A DNA stretch of 60,000 nucleotides from Cryptomeria japonica (lineage: Eukaryota > Streptophyta > Pinopsida > Cupressales > Cupressaceae): contig NC_081407.1 in NCBI RefSeq assembly GCF_030272615.1, positions 380,083,179 to 380,143,178 on the forward strand, given 5' to 3'. This document shows, piece by piece, positions 12,767 through 24,772 of this stretch. Position numbers and translations under genes: made by a program. Each line of letters begins with the position of its first letter. Positions within the stretch are counted from its first letter, which is position 1. The notes under the pieces were generated by a model. That model ran no database searches. It saw nothing but the letters and a program-made list of their open reading frames with translations, and was not told the origin of the DNA.

Positions 12767-13005
12767 GCAACACTTAGGAAATTTTGACATCTAAGTGCAT
12801 TACAACAAAAATATGTCATAATCAAAATTACTCCCCCTAAGCATATACACTATCCCTTTTTGCAGAAAATACAATGTATACTACAGAAATAGCATGAAAG
12901 TATACATCAAAACATTCAAAATTTATACTTCTCCCCCTTTGCCAACAATGACAACAAAATATTACATACTAACACTTGTGTCATTAGTATTAAAATAATA
13001 AGAGT

Positions 13006-16000
13006 TTATGACAATAAGGAATAAAACTTGTCAAAAACTGATTTAAAGTCCTGCAAAAATTGTTTCATAGATAAGGACCAGGACTCAAGTAGGGAGGTTG
13101 CCACTTCTTTCTCTGTTTGCATCTGGGAGACCTATTCTTCCATGGCATCTAATGTGCTCATCTCCTGAGTCATTGTTAAAGCATCTAGATTGAGATAACA
13201 TTTTTTAAGTATCTGCAGGCGTGGGAGTAGAACCAGTTGGAGTTCCTGCAAATCTTGAGTCCGGTTGCTTATTTCCAACTCTATTTTGGCAGACTGGACG
13301 TGAAACCGGTGAACGGTTTGCCCATAAATTGTAAAAGAGTCATATGGCAGCTTGAAGGTACTCATATACAACTGCAAGTCAGTTTGAAGCTTTTTCTTCT
13401 GTGCAAGCACATCATCATAGAAGAGATGGGGTTGGCAAATCTTACTTCATAGTAGATTCCCCTCATCCAGAGCATTCCTTATATTTTTTTGTGCTTTTTG
13501 CAGTTCGGACCGGAGCTCATTAAGCTTCTTCACCAGGGTAATGTTGAGAGCCTTTTGATGCTCTTTCTTGGCATTTGCCTCTGCTACCTCTTCTAGGCTC
13601 TGCACCTAATCATCCACTACTGTGCATAGGAGCTTCAGTTGTGCTAATGACAAGTCGGTATTGGGGAGGTTTGTGTCGGGTAACAAATCGGTTAGAGTGT
13701 CCACCGCAGCTTGGATCGCATCTTCCTCCTTCTTCCTCCTTAACACCTCAAGGTGTTCTTGAGCAACCTTAATGCTCTGTAGCAACTCCATTTCGCTTGC
13801 AGATTGGAGGTCAATAGGACTACCGGTTGCCTTTGGAGTCTCCATCTACGTGCTCTTTGCCGCTTTTGCTTCCTTGTCTTCCTCTGCCTTATCTTCCTCT
13901 TCCTTCTTCTTTTCTGCTTCCTTTCACTTCTCCTCTTCCTTTCTCTTCTCCTCTTCCTTTCTTTTCTTCTCTTCTTCTTTTCTCTTTTCTTCTTCTTTCC
14001 ATTTTTCCTCATCTTCTTCCTTCTTCTTCTTGTCCTCTTCATCCTTCTTCTCCTTCTCCTCTTCTGCTTTCTTCTTCTTCGCTTGCCTCTTTGCTTCCTC
14101 CTTTTTGTCCTCAATTTCCTTTTGCTTTACTTCTTGTTCTACCTGCTTCTCCTGTCCTGTTGCTTTCGATGGTGTACCCTGAGCAACATCCTCTCCATCC
14201 AGAGCATTGACATCAATAGTGTCTATGGGTTCAATAACCAGGTTTCCTTCATTGTCAAACACTTCATCCGGTTTAGTTATTGTCAGTTCTTGCTCAGCCT
14301 TCCTGTTGGCTTCAGCCACCTGATGCATCTTAAGAGCTTCTAAAGAAAGAGTGTGTGTATTCTTGAGCACTTCTTGACCCTTTCCTTCCAGTAACAGGAG
14401 TCTTCTTCTCCTCATGAAGAAGAGGCCTTTGTATTTATTCATTACTTTGAACAGTTCTGAATTTGATACATCAGGAAAATGTTCAGCAAAAACTTTCTCT
14501 CTCATTTGTTGTTCCTTCTCTATGGCAATGCGCCATTTATTGTCTAAGGAATTATATAAAGAATCCGATGTCTCAGATCTAATTTCTGAAGGTGACCGAT
14601 CATTAACACATAAATACCGAATGAATTCTTTTTCAACTGCTTCCTTTTCATCATCATTAAAATCATCAAAACAATCAATCAAATCATTCAACACTTTTCT
14701 CCTAATATTTTTAATGGTTCTTTGACAATGTGTCAAAGGTTTGTAGGAAGAAATGTCAATATTTACCAGTGCCGATGATGCCGGTTCATTCTTTGTCTTT
14801 TTCTTTGCTTGTCTTGTCTTCTTGGGTTTTTCCTCAGACACAGTTTCTTCTAAGTCCGAAGAGGCATTCCTTGTCTTCCTTTTTCTCTCGAACACTTTGG
14901 CAGGTGCCGCTACCGGTTTCTTCTTTGCAGGTGACCGCTTGGTCACTTTGGGACTAGCTGCAGTAACCGGTGTCGATGCCGAAGGCACTACCTTTCCTTT
15001 CTTTTCAGGAGGTTTTACAACTGGTGCTACCCTTTCCAGATAGGTGTCGGTTCTCTTTCCCTTGGGTTCTAGGGGTGAGGCAATTAGGGTAGAGGCATAC
15101 CCGTCCAACATATCATACATGACCTCATAGCCCATAGGCTCCACTTCTTCCTGTTTGGGCTCAACGGCCTCCATTATGCATTGATCCACATTGATGATAA
15201 AGCAGATATCATCTTCATACTTCTTGACAATGTCATTGGATATCCTCATCCTTAGGCTCATCTTACTTCTGAACTCATCAAAGTACCTGTTCAGAACATC
15301 AAGGTAACTGGTTCCAACTGCTTGCAGGCTTTCTTTGATCTGCTTGGTAACCGGTTGGTCCGCAGACCACTGAATATCTCCCACTCCAGGAAAGTAACCT
15401 TGGAAGTAGAAAAATAGTCCTACTAGAAGTTGTCCAAACTTGACTTTTAATGCATTATCCTATTTGATTGATTTAAGGTTCAACAGGAGTTGCCTTTACA
15501 TACCGATGCAGAGGTCAAATGATGCATCTTCCTTGATCATCTGGTAAGCGGTATTTACCGCTGCAACAGATACAGAGTTAATTCTACTGGTAGAGAATGT
15601 CTGGTATCCAATCACCATGCATGTATATTTCACGAGGTCATCCTTGATGGAATTAACAGTCATTCCTCGTGAGTCGCTCACTGAATCGGTGAGCTTGGAC
15701 ATTTTTGTCTTGTTGACCTTCCTAAGGGCTGGCACTTCCCCTGTATTGCAGAAACTGGTGACGGCATGAATAACTTGTGGAGTGATATCATGCGTTCTCT
15801 CCAGGTACATCTTGTCACCATGAACTCTACTCAAAATGATTCTAATATGATCATCTATGAAATCCTCAAGGAAGTAAACTGCATTGTGAAGTTTCTTCTT
15901 CTCCAAAATGCTATACTCCGGTTCAATCTTTTTATCCTTCCCACATAATAGACCTAGCTGTGAATGGATCACAAGAGACCCTAGGTCTTCAATTTTGCAA

Positions 16001-16137
16001 TCTATATAATCTGAAATCCCTTCTTCTACTATAACCCCAGCCGGTACTTGTGACAAAGCATTATATTTCAATTTTCTTTGAATGAAATCCATAAAATCGA
16101 CAGTTGCACTAGAACTATCATGAGATGCGGAAGCCAT
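13006..16137 (-). pseudogene. Element B extra ORF (env-like position), unknown function, coiled-coil
   Basis: Read from ATG 16137 leftwards. The first ~211 codons end near 15504. A GTATGT donor and an AAAAG acceptor (intron 15503-15444, 60 nt) would join them in frame to a ~490-codon segment; alternatively the break is decay. The frame then continues to TAA at 13006-13008 through stops at 13924-13926, 13846-13848, 13606-13608, 13447-13449 and 13132-13134. The middle is Lys/Pro/Ala-rich. About 13920-14110 encodes an almost pure Glu/Lys coiled coil, followed by more heptad-like sequence. There is no signal peptide or membrane span, so it does not look like an envelope protein despite lying where Sireviruses may carry an env-like ORF. 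I do not recognise its family. Confidence 0.6.
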
Positions 16138-16644
16138 GAAAAAATAGAAAACTCGAGAAATACCTTTTGGAAATTAAGAATTTAGGGCTTTGCAAATTCC
16201 ACTTCGCCTTCCACTTCGTCGGTTGTTGAATCACCACTTTGCGTTCTTCTCTTGATTGTTTGTAATTTGCTTTTGAATCTCCTTCAAGGTTTCTAAATTT
16301 CTCTGAATCGCAGCACAAATCACTTTTTCGTCGCTCTGCACTTGAAAACCCTCTTCGCTCGAAAAAATGATAGTGAGAAATGATTTGAAAAACCCTTTTA
16401 AACATATTCCTCACCTATCGTAATTAATGCTCCACCATTAGGGTGTAAACCCTAATTTGCCTTTTACCATTTTCAGTCTTTCGCCAAATGACAAGTATCG
16501 CTTACCAATTAAGGTCTTTTACCAATGTAAACCGGGGGTTCAAAACATTTCACCATTTGCTCCCCCTAAGCTTTTTCGATGCTTAGTTTGTCGGTTTCGA
16601 TATTTCCACACTAGGTGCAGAAACCAGTTCTTCTTGTAACACCG
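16138..16644 (-). other. Element B junction where pol should be; possible leader of the extra ORF
   Basis: In a complete Copia element integrase and reverse transcriptase would lie here. Instead there are about 500 bp of non-coding sequence with an internal purine tract (TTAGGGGGAGC on the minus strand, about 16558-16569) and a TATA-like TTTAAAAGGG at about 16391-16400, some 255 nt before the extra ORF start. An internal promoter is possible but unproven. Confidence 0.4.
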
Positions 16645-17859
16645 CTAGTTCTTCTTCCAGGTTTTGTTCATATCCGCTTGAACAGTGTCAATATCAATCT
16701 TTCCTTCCGGAGTGACCGGTATATCATCTGATATGTTCTTTCTTGATCTACAGAATCTGGCAATGTGACCTAGTTTGTTGCAATAATAGATGACCACTCT
16801 AGGTGCTCTCCAAGGTCCATTATTCATGTTGTCGAACTTCCTCCTGCATGTTGCAGCAGTGTGACCATGATTATGACAGATCAAACAGTTTGCTCTCCAT
16901 CTGGTTGTCGCTTGATAGCCACCACTACTTGACTGATGATTGAAGGTATTAAACCGGTTGTTATTCCAGTTCACAAAAGGTTTAGGACCAACTCCTTGGG
17001 TCCTCTGAGGATATCTTCCAACATTGTTTATAACAGACCTGCATTCAGATGCTCTATGCCCAAACTTGTTGCATGCATAACAGTTACCATTGAATCCATA
17101 GGATCTAGGCTTATCATTTAGAAAATAAGGAAAATTATTGTAAGCCTTACTCCTACACACATTGGCAGTATGTCCTTCTTTAAGATAGTTAAAGCAAACA
17201 AGTTTAAACTTTTGCTTACCTTTATCCTTTGATGTCGGTTGTTTCTTTGATGCTCCAGCATTTGTACTAGAGTTCTCACCTTCCTCATGACCGGAATAAC
17301 CAAGTCCATCAGTATTCTTGACAGGTTTGGTAGATTCAAGCTTTTTCTCTAGCTTGATAGTACTCTTGTTGAACATAGCAAGTATTTCCTTTGACTCAGA
17401 GAGTTCTTTGGAAATAGCAGCATTTGTTTCCTTCAGGTTTTCATTCTCAGAGATGGCAATGTTTAGTTCTCCTTGTATGTCTTCCTTTTCCACTTTGCTC
17501 ACATGGAGTTGAGCAGTTAGGGCACTGATCTCTTGCTTCAGCTTGGAGTTTTCATGATCTTTGTCTTTGACCAGATTTTTAGCTTTCCTCCAGTTCTCAA
17601 GCTCTTGGCACATTCGGATAGTCAGTCCTTCCAATTCTTTTCTTAGGTTGGAATTGGATTCATTCAGCTTTTCTACTTCTTAAATTAGGGCTTCCATGTC
17701 CGCTTCATCAAAAGAACTATTTTCAAATAGCTCCATCAGCTTTTCAGCATGCTCTCTCCTCTTTTCTTGAGATGCCTTATATTTGACCATAAGATCAACA
17801 TAGGCTTTCTCAGATTGAGTGAGCCGATGAGTAAGTTCCCTCAATGTGTATTCCCCCAT
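16645..17859 (-). pseudogene. Element B gag, N-terminally truncated, zinc-knuckle type
   Basis: Copia gag forms the particle and binds RNA. The reading frame starts only about 30 nt after the PBS (ATG 17857-17859), so the N-terminal UBN2-like domain is missing. A coiled coil (about 17350-17850) is followed by a basic stretch and four knuckle-like motifs. Two are complete CX2CX4HX4C (CYACNKFGHRASEC near 17070 and CLICHNHGHTAATC near 16885). The first and the last each lack one Cys. One stop near 17680 interrupts the coiled coil; it fits a C-to-T change at a CAA codon. The frame ends just before the place where pol has been lost. Confidence 0.8.
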
Positions 17860-17887
17860 ATCTCTTTCCAAGTGGTTAAACTTATAG

Positions 17888-17907
17888 AAAGGTTGGCTCT
17901 GATACCA
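17888..17907 (-). promoter_or_regulatory. Element B primer-binding site (initiator Met tRNA)
   Basis: On the minus strand TGGTATCAGAGCC lies 2 nt after the LTR end and matches the 3' end of plant initiator Met tRNA, the usual Copia primer. Confidence 0.92.
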
Positions 17908-17909
17908 AT

Positions 17910-19021
17910 TGATGAATACTAAGAGGGGGGGTGAATTAGTATGCCAAAAATCTTAGTACTTAAACACTTTGCTAGTCTAACAGTAAAACAGTTTAGCAAA
18001 CAAACCGGTTAGCACACATGCAAACCAAATAGCAAATAATGCATTCACCCATAGAAGCACAAACACCATAACACAAGAGATTTTGACGTGGAAACCCAAA
18101 TGGGAAAAACCATGGTGAGATGGAACTCACAAGTAACTATCTGTAGAATAGGAACCAGACCGATTAAGGTCAGACCAGTTAAGGTCATACAATGTTCTTT
18201 ACTAGAACAGATCCTGTTAGGAATCTCAATCTCTGTTAGGAGATAAGTTCGATTAAAGACTACCTTGCTAGAGGATTTTAGATCCACAGATGTGAACCAC
18301 CTTGTTAGAGGATTTACAAAAGGCTTTTTGGGCCTACCCGGTTAAGGGCTTCATACTTGTCGAAGATGTGAGTAATCAACAAGTGATTGATCTAGCTAAT
18401 AGCACAAATTGCTTGGTTAGATCCTTGATAGCTCATTCCTAATGCATTCTAGCATTACTTCAGTCTTCTACACATTCATATTCTCTCTAACTCATCAACC
18501 ACCTTAAACCCTAGCAACAACATCAACAACCTAAAACCCTAGACATGATGTCCTTATAAAGGAATCTAATTTCATGTCGGTCCAATAGGATTACAATACA
18601 ATTTCCTAGGTTCAATGTATCTAGACATATTCTATAATACGACACAAAAAGCACCATTAAAGTGTTGGCACCGTCAAACAATCGGTGGATGGTAACTCAT
18701 CACAAAGTATTGTCGGTTCATACAAAATACTAGTTCAAGCAAAATGTCAGTTGCCAGTTTCACAAAATGAAGACTGGGAAATATGTGTTCTGCCGCTTTG
18801 ATCCTTCATGCTGCTTGAGATCCTCAAGCCGCTTGGGGTCAACATACCGCTTCAGATCGATAATCACTTTCTGCAAAATATCAATAGTGTAAGGACTATA
18901 ATGCATCATACGGGTTGGAACATGTACCGGTTGAGCTTTAACTTATACATACAAAAAAGATCTCAATGCAAGTGTGTGTCCATCAATGACAATCACAACA
19001 TAATCATCAAAAATGCCAACA
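17910..19021 (-). repeat. Element B 5' LTR (right copy)
   Basis: Pairs with 11616-12744 and is 17 bp shorter. A minus-strand TATA-like TTTATAAGG lies at about 18553-18561. The duplication ACATA follows at 19022-19026. Confidence 0.9.
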
Positions 19022-19026
19022 ACATA

Positions 19027-19809
19027 CACCTTGTTTGCTGCCAAACCTCAAGAACCATTAAAATCTAGATCTTCTTGTTCAACTACTTCCCATTCTTCTT
19101 CCAATCCTTCTACTTATTCAAATGCATCTATTTTCTTTAATGATGTTGTTCCTTCTAGTACTTTTGATTCTCCTACTCAATTGGAATCTCCTCCCAAAGA
19201 TATCTTTTCTCCCGAAGAAGTGTTCGCAAATGATGATTGGGGATCTCTAGACTTTACCCCTACTTTTATTGGAGAATATAGGGTACCTTGTAACGGATCT
19301 AAGACTGTGAAGGGGAATCTAAAGAGCAACCCACCTTGTCTAAACAAATAAGTAACCAGTTTATGGTTGCTTCTAATTCAAATGATTCTTCAAATCCTTC
19401 CTCTAATTCATATAGCACTGAGACCTATGAGGCATCACCATCTCCTTCTGATTTGGCATCCCTTTATGGTCCTAGTTTTCACATTTTAGCTAGGAGTGGC
19501 TATGATGGCAATGGTTGTGGTGCAAATGAACAAGGAATTAAAGTTCCTTTAGAACATAATACACATGAAGCTTCATTTGGACATGGATATAATCCTTCTA
19601 AGCCCACCAAAGCATCTAAAAGACCATCTCTCAATGTGAATGCTATATTTAGTAGTGATGTTAACCTCACCTCAATTAAATCATCTTTTACTTCTTTCAA
19701 CACTCATCCCCCTCATAAGAAAATCTTGGTGATAAACAAATCTCTTTATGAATCTCCTCAAGAAATTTCTAATCCCACTTATGAGATTTTATTTTCTACT
19801 CATTCTTAA
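19027..19809 (+). pseudogene. Element A protease tail and G-patch domain, 3' part
   Basis: This continues the element A frame after nested element B. The first part (to about 19350) is Ser/Pro/Asp-rich; a frameshift near 19340 moves the frame to 19336-19809. That segment contains SGYDGNGCGANEQG and FGHGYNP, the G-patch motif that often follows the retropepsin in Gypsy elements and may bind nucleic acid. It ends at TAA 19807-19809 with no reverse transcriptase downstream. Confidence 0.7.
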
Positions 19810-21444
19810 ATCCATTCTTCTAGGAATAAGGCTCTGATAAATTACACTTATCCCTTTCCCAAGATTTATTGTGTGCAAGAAAAGTATGACTTAGTGGCCT
19901 ATTCTTCTTCTATAAACTTCTCTCTTTCTAAAGACTTTTTAACATTCATTATCTTATACATGTTTTTAATCTCACTTATAGTAGGGCATTTAACATGTCA
20001 TATTCAAATACCTCATTCAATCTATCATGTCTTTAAATAACATTAATGGCTATTATGTTGCTCATCATTATGTGGCACTATTATCTCACTTACTAGGGGC
20101 TCATTGTCATTCATGGTGGTACAATTTCACGTGAAATCATACTTTTGGAAGTAACACAATAGCTTATTTCTATCTCATCTCTTCTCCCTATATATATGGG
20201 GGGCAAGAGTGATTTCAAACATCCCTCCTTGAAGATTAAAATTTCCCCTTTGTGAAGTAGTGTCTTATATAAGGATTTCTTATTTAGTGTAGAGGTGTAT
20301 TCATATTTGAATTCCTTCTCTCATATTGGAACAAGCATCCCTAATGGGGATCTTAAGTACATATCCTTAATTGTGACCTTCTCCTTGGTGATTGGAAGTC
20401 TTTGATCATTCATTAATTTATTTTCTTCATTGAGTAGTATCTTTTATAATACACCCTTCTATTTTGTGCATGTGCATATCCCTAATGAGGAACTCTTTCC
20501 TTCTTTTAGAAGAGAGTTATTATAAATAATATCTCTTTGATGTCATCTCAATCCTCTATTATTTTCAAATCTCTTGCATTCATTCATTATAGAAGATGTT
20601 ATATTTTTCTAAGACAACTCCTCTTGAAGGTAGATGTCTTTTGAAAAAAAATCTCTTCTCCTCCAAGGATCTCCTTTACACTTATATATCAAGATATCTA
20701 TTTTCAACTATCTTATCCTTTCTTGAAGAGTATTCACTCTCTTTCTTGGATTTAAGACATTGTTGCATGATGTATATCTTCTTGGTGTCAAAGGTAGGTA
20801 TCCTTGTTCTACTTGCACACACATGCACGAGGTTGAGTGAAACTAACGACGTTCTTACTCTCCTCCCTTACATGGATCACCCAGACAAACTCTGGGGGCT
20901 AGTTTTCCATGTCCTTCTCCCCATGGATCACCTAGTTTTAGGGGCAAGATATCCATGGTTCCTTTTCTCTTCTCATGGGTCGCCAAAGTGTGTATTCATT
21001 CTTTCTATCTCTTCTTCCTTCTCTTTGCATTTGTTTCCATTTAAATCTTTCATCTTTTGTTAGAGAGCTCTCAAATCCTCACACTCTTTGTTGTGTTGGA
21101 ATTGAGGCTTATTTCTCTTTCTTACCAAATGATTCTCCATTAGTTTTTGATCTTGTATCAAATCTTCTTGTGAGCATTTGCCATCAATATTATTTCACAA
21201 TTCGATGTGGTAAACATGATACTCTGTTTCAACTCACTAAAATTAGCAAGCGGAAGTAGGGGGGGCATATAGCTACCCTCAAATTTTCATCACCTTCCTT
21301 AGTACACATTTAGGTGATTTTGTGATTTTATCTAACATGTGTTTTTGTAGGGTGCGGATCCTAACTGTGTACTACAGATACTGTTGGGGGCTTCGTTTGA
21401 CATCTTATGGATATATCCTTTTTCATGAAGGTTTACTTTTCTTT
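19810..21444 (+). other. Element A 3' non-coding region
   Basis: About 1.6 kb of TC-rich sequence without a recognisable domain. Open frames such as 20596-21063 look like chance. In a complete Gypsy element this interval would hold reverse transcriptase and integrase. Confidence 0.6.
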
Positions 21445-21498
21445 ACTTTAGCTTGCATATGCACGTAGTGTCATATGACTGCTAAAGTGGGGGCTAAA
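21445..21498 (+). promoter_or_regulatory. Polypurine tract of element A inside a two-part hairpin
   Basis: The purine tract AAAGTGGGGGCTAAA abuts the 3' LTR. ACTTTAGC (21445-21452) pairs perfectly with GCTAAAGT (21481-21488), whose end is the start of the tract. Inside the loop, CATATG (21456-21461) pairs with CATATG (21472-21477). Element E has the same architecture. Confidence 0.75.
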
Positions 21499-23144
21499 TG
21501 TAGAGTCGTAAATTGTACACCATTGCTAGGGTACTACAATTTCACACTTAGGTTAGCACCCGCCTTAGTGTGTCTTGCATCTTGCATTTCTAATCTCCCT
21601 TTAAGAATTTAATTAATTAATTTAATATAATATAAAGTCATATTTCATCACTTCATAAATTATAAAATTGGGCCCTTTACCCTAGTGTGCCCTTTTTATT
21701 TTATTCCTCCAATAAATCATTTAATCATAAACCCTAATTATGTCCTATTTCGACCTTTAAGGCCCAATTTCGCATATCAAAACAACTAAAAATTAGCTGT
21801 AAATTTGGGATTGGCTCTAATATCATCATATCTAATGACCCTAAAAATTTGGTGAAAAGTTGGTCAGACCGTGGCAGGAATGCACATGGTCCTCGACTTT
21901 TTTCTCAAAATTTTGAGAGCACAATTCTATGATATTATAATGCTTAACCCCAAAATATTGGCAGGAAATTCAGTTCCTAGGTTGGCCTAAAGGCAAAATT
22001 ATGTCAAAATTAAGATCTAGGGTTTCATACATAAGAGCTCTTTTTCTTCATTTCAAGGGAACTAAGAACGAAGATCTATTTATCTGAGAATCTAAGAGCA
22101 TGTTTTTGGAGCACAAGGAGCCTTCTATGTAGTGAAAGAGAAGCCTATGTGGAGTCTTCAACAACATTAAACAACATTCAACAACATTTCATCAAGCATT
22201 CATCATCAATTAGGAGCCTTGAAGACATTGAAGAGTAATAAGAGGTCTAGTGGCAATATCTCTCCCTTGGGGATTGGTATGATTTCATGTTATTTTCATG
22301 TCTTTATATGAGATTCTTTACATCAATTTGCATATTTACATTCATGCTTTAGATCATTAGCATGTTTGGTTTGAAGCATTTTCATTTACATTCATATTTA
22401 CATTTAGGGTTTACTCTCACATGTAGGGTAGGTCTATTTTCTTATCATTTAGGATCTTGCATACACACAAGGTTCTAGCACACACATTTTTAGTACATTA
22501 TCGGCTATTTGTGGAGGTGGAAATCACCAACATAGGGGTTTGAATAAGGCAAAACCCCATATAGCCACCCAAACCTTCCCTTTTCAGTTGCAGGTGCAGA
22601 AACAGGCACTCGGAGGTAGTTTTTAGATCTGGAAAAGGCATCAGAACCACTCATAAGTCTTATAAGTGCAGAAATATATCAAGGACAGGGGCATGGCACC
22701 CTGGTCCCCCCATTTTGCAGTCAAATTTGACTGGTTGTAGATTGAGGACCTCCAATTTGCAATGTCTCGATTGCAGCCTCCTATTTGGAGAAACAAGATA
22801 GTGGTGTGGCACCCTAGTCCAGGTTAATTTTGTTCAATTTGTAGCATCAAGTACACATCCAAAACCCTCCCCCTTTCATGCTTTCAGTATTTCAATTTCA
22901 GATTTGCAAGTTTGTACAATTTTGAGTTCATTTTTGCTTCATTCTTTATCTCTTAATCTAGTTGATCATTCAAATCCTAGGTTTTCTCATCATTTGCAAC
23001 AAGAGGAATAGAAACCCTAAGAGATAGTCCTTGGCTCTCTCTTTCCCACAAGAAGTAGCCAAAGTGATCTATCTCCCTAGGTTCTTTTGTATTCCAATGT
23101 GTTGGCAAAAGTAGGACACCGGATCTCGCTTCCCCCACCCCCCA

Positions 23145-23145
<1 letters not shown>
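21499..23145 (+). repeat. Element A 3' LTR
   Basis: Starts TGTAGAGTCGTAAATTG and ends in a C-rich tract before (TA)n. It carries the GACCGTG...CATGGTC hairpin (21867-21891) and one 25-nt GGAC...GTCC hairpin (22683-22707). Confidence 0.85.

Positions 23146-23190
<45 letters not shown>
23146..23190. repeat. (TA)n microsatellite
   Basis: About 20 TA units directly after the element A 3' LTR, followed by a short TG-rich tract to about 23211. Confidence 0.9.
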
Positions 23191-23191
<1 letters not shown>

Positions 23192-23471
23192 ATGTGTCCG
23201 TGTGTGTGTGTTATTGTCAACATATAACAACCTTCTCACATACACGTTATGGACCACTTGGCACGAATTACCGCCAACTACATTGCCCTAAAAACTTTGG
23301 GAAATGAAGATTTTTTGAGGCATTTTCATTGTTTGCTCTGCCTTCAATTTGTTAATCTACTCACTGTAAATAATATTATCAAGCATACAATATATTACTT
23401 CCAATAAATTTCATATGAGAAATACAACATCATTCAATTATTAGTCATTTGAGAAATGAATATACTTCTTA
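23191..23471. other. Short spacer between elements A and C
   Basis: AT-rich sequence with no recognised gene. It may be the left flank of the pogo-like element or host DNA. Confidence 0.4.
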
Positions 23472-23476
23472 ATACT

Positions 23477-24767
23477 TGTAGACACCTAAAAATGGTCAAC
23501 GCTTGCGGAATCATACTTTAACATTTGCGCATTGCCTCATTTTAGGTTTTTGCGTAGCATTAACATTTCTCCTATGTCACGCACTTGGTCTTTATCATTT
23601 GCGAGCATCGAGTCATTCTTCTACATTCTTCATCTGTCTCGCTTTCAAATTTGGTCTTGTCGACAACAAGCTTCAATCATGATTTTTGTCAATCTCTTAT
23701 CAACTTGTCAATCTCGTCGTTTTACGATCGATTTGTCATCGATCCTTGTCCTTTTGTCAAATTTGTCGTTTTGCGATCATTTCGCTATCGATCATTGTCT
23801 ATCTCAATTATGTCAATTTGGATCAATTTGTCATTGTTCCTCGTCAATTGGCGCATTTATCAATCAAATCATTCAATCAGAATCATGATCGATATCAATT
23901 ATCTTCAATCAAGACCTAATTGTCATTCTCGCATTGCTAATTCATCTTCTAGGGTTTCATGTTTTAATCATTTAACCTTGTGTGTCATTTCTTCCTTTAG
24001 GATTAATAAATTATTTATTTATCCTAAGTCTTCTTGTCACAATTAAATGTTCATTTAATTGGCTAATTATTCCTCTTTTTGTGAATTAATTAATAAATGA
24101 AAGATTATTAATTAATTTACCTAATTTCTAATTTTCATCAATTTCTTAATTCCTAATTTCAATTTCCTCCTATTTTTCTCCTAAATTCATGGGAATGACA
24201 TGTCAATTTGTCATAATTTGTCATAATTGACAATCAATCAATTTTTGACATAGAAATTTGTCATAATTTGTCATAAATTATCAATCAACAAATTTTGCAT
24301 AGAAAGTGCATAATTTGTCATAATTTGTCATAATTTGTCATAATTTGTCATATTGATTTGCAATTTCCATTTGAATTGAATCATGCTAATTTGATCATCT
24401 CTCCAATTTGTCTATAAATTGGATGAATTTCTTCAATCAAATCCCCTAATCAGATTATCGAATTTCTAATCAATCACGCTTCAAGTACTTTTGAGCAATT
24501 TTCTTACCTACTTGCTTTCAATCATGTATGTGCACTTGTAGGTGAGATCCACAACCAAACTATTTGAAGAGGAAAGAAGAACAATGGAGCCGCATGAAGG
24601 AAGCATTCATATCCACGTTTGGTTTGCATAGTATTTACTTTTGAATGTTTCATCTTTATGTCTTTATTGAGTGTGTTTAGGATAGATCATTACATTTAAG
24701 CTTTCGTGATTGGGCTAGATTACTAATTTTATATTGTTTGTGATGATTCCTAATTTCCTATGCTACA
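23477..24767 (+). repeat. Element C 5' LTR
   Basis: Starts TGTAGACACC and ends TATGCTACA. It contains tandem copies of AATTTGTCAT (about 24205-24355), with one copy more than the 3' LTR, and a TATA box. Confidence 0.95.
24413..24419 (+). promoter_or_regulatory. TATA box of element C 5' LTR
   Basis: TATAAAT in a suitable place, about 350 bp before the LTR end; transcription would start near 24445. The matching box in the 3' LTR is at about 32695. Confidence 0.55.
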
Positions 24768-24772
24768 TTAAT

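Larger units (their letters stand above)
11616..19021 (-). mobile_element. Element B: Sirevirus-type Copia derivative without pol, nested in A
   Basis: The element is flanked by the 5-bp duplication ACATA (11611-11615 and 19022-19026). LTRs are 1129 bp (11616-12744) and 1112 bp (17910-19021) and, read on the minus strand, start TGTTGGC and end TTCATCA. The PBS matches initiator Met tRNA (TGGTATCAGAGCC). The polypurine tract TGCCAAAGGGGGAGAT and the recurring ACCGGTT motifs in the LTRs fit Sireviruses. Inside are the C-terminal part of gag and a long extra ORF. Protease, integrase, reverse transcriptase and RNase H are all absent. Confidence 0.9.
7330..23145 (+). mobile_element. Element A: old non-autonomous LTR retrotransposon (Gypsy-type protease), with element B nested
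   Basis: Two LTRs of about 1.65 kb (7330-8987 and 21499-about 23145) flank a PBS, a decayed gag-like/protease/G-patch frame, a long 3' region and a polypurine tract. Without element B (11616-19021) the element is about 8.4 kb. No reverse transcriptase, RNase H or integrase is present, so it must have relied on another element. Its LTRs are clearly more diverged from each other than those of C or D, so it is older. No target duplication is readable because a (CA)n tract abuts the left end and a (TA)n tract the right end. Confidence 0.85.

Noticed and set aside
13804-14343. Plus-strand open frames rich in Phe, Leu and Ser opposite the element B extra ORF
   Set aside because: They are the reverse strand of the Glu/Lys coiled-coil repeat, which by composition lacks stops on the other strand; not a membrane protein gene.
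20596-21063. 155-codon open frame in the 3' region of element A
   Set aside because: Phe/Leu/Ser-rich translation of a TC-rich tract, no domain, several overlapping frames of similar length; most likely chance.
23532-24046. Overlapping open frames in the element C LTRs (also at 31791-32338)
   Set aside because: They occur in both LTRs at the same place and lie upstream of the likely TATA box; Ser/Ile-rich without domain. Not a gene.
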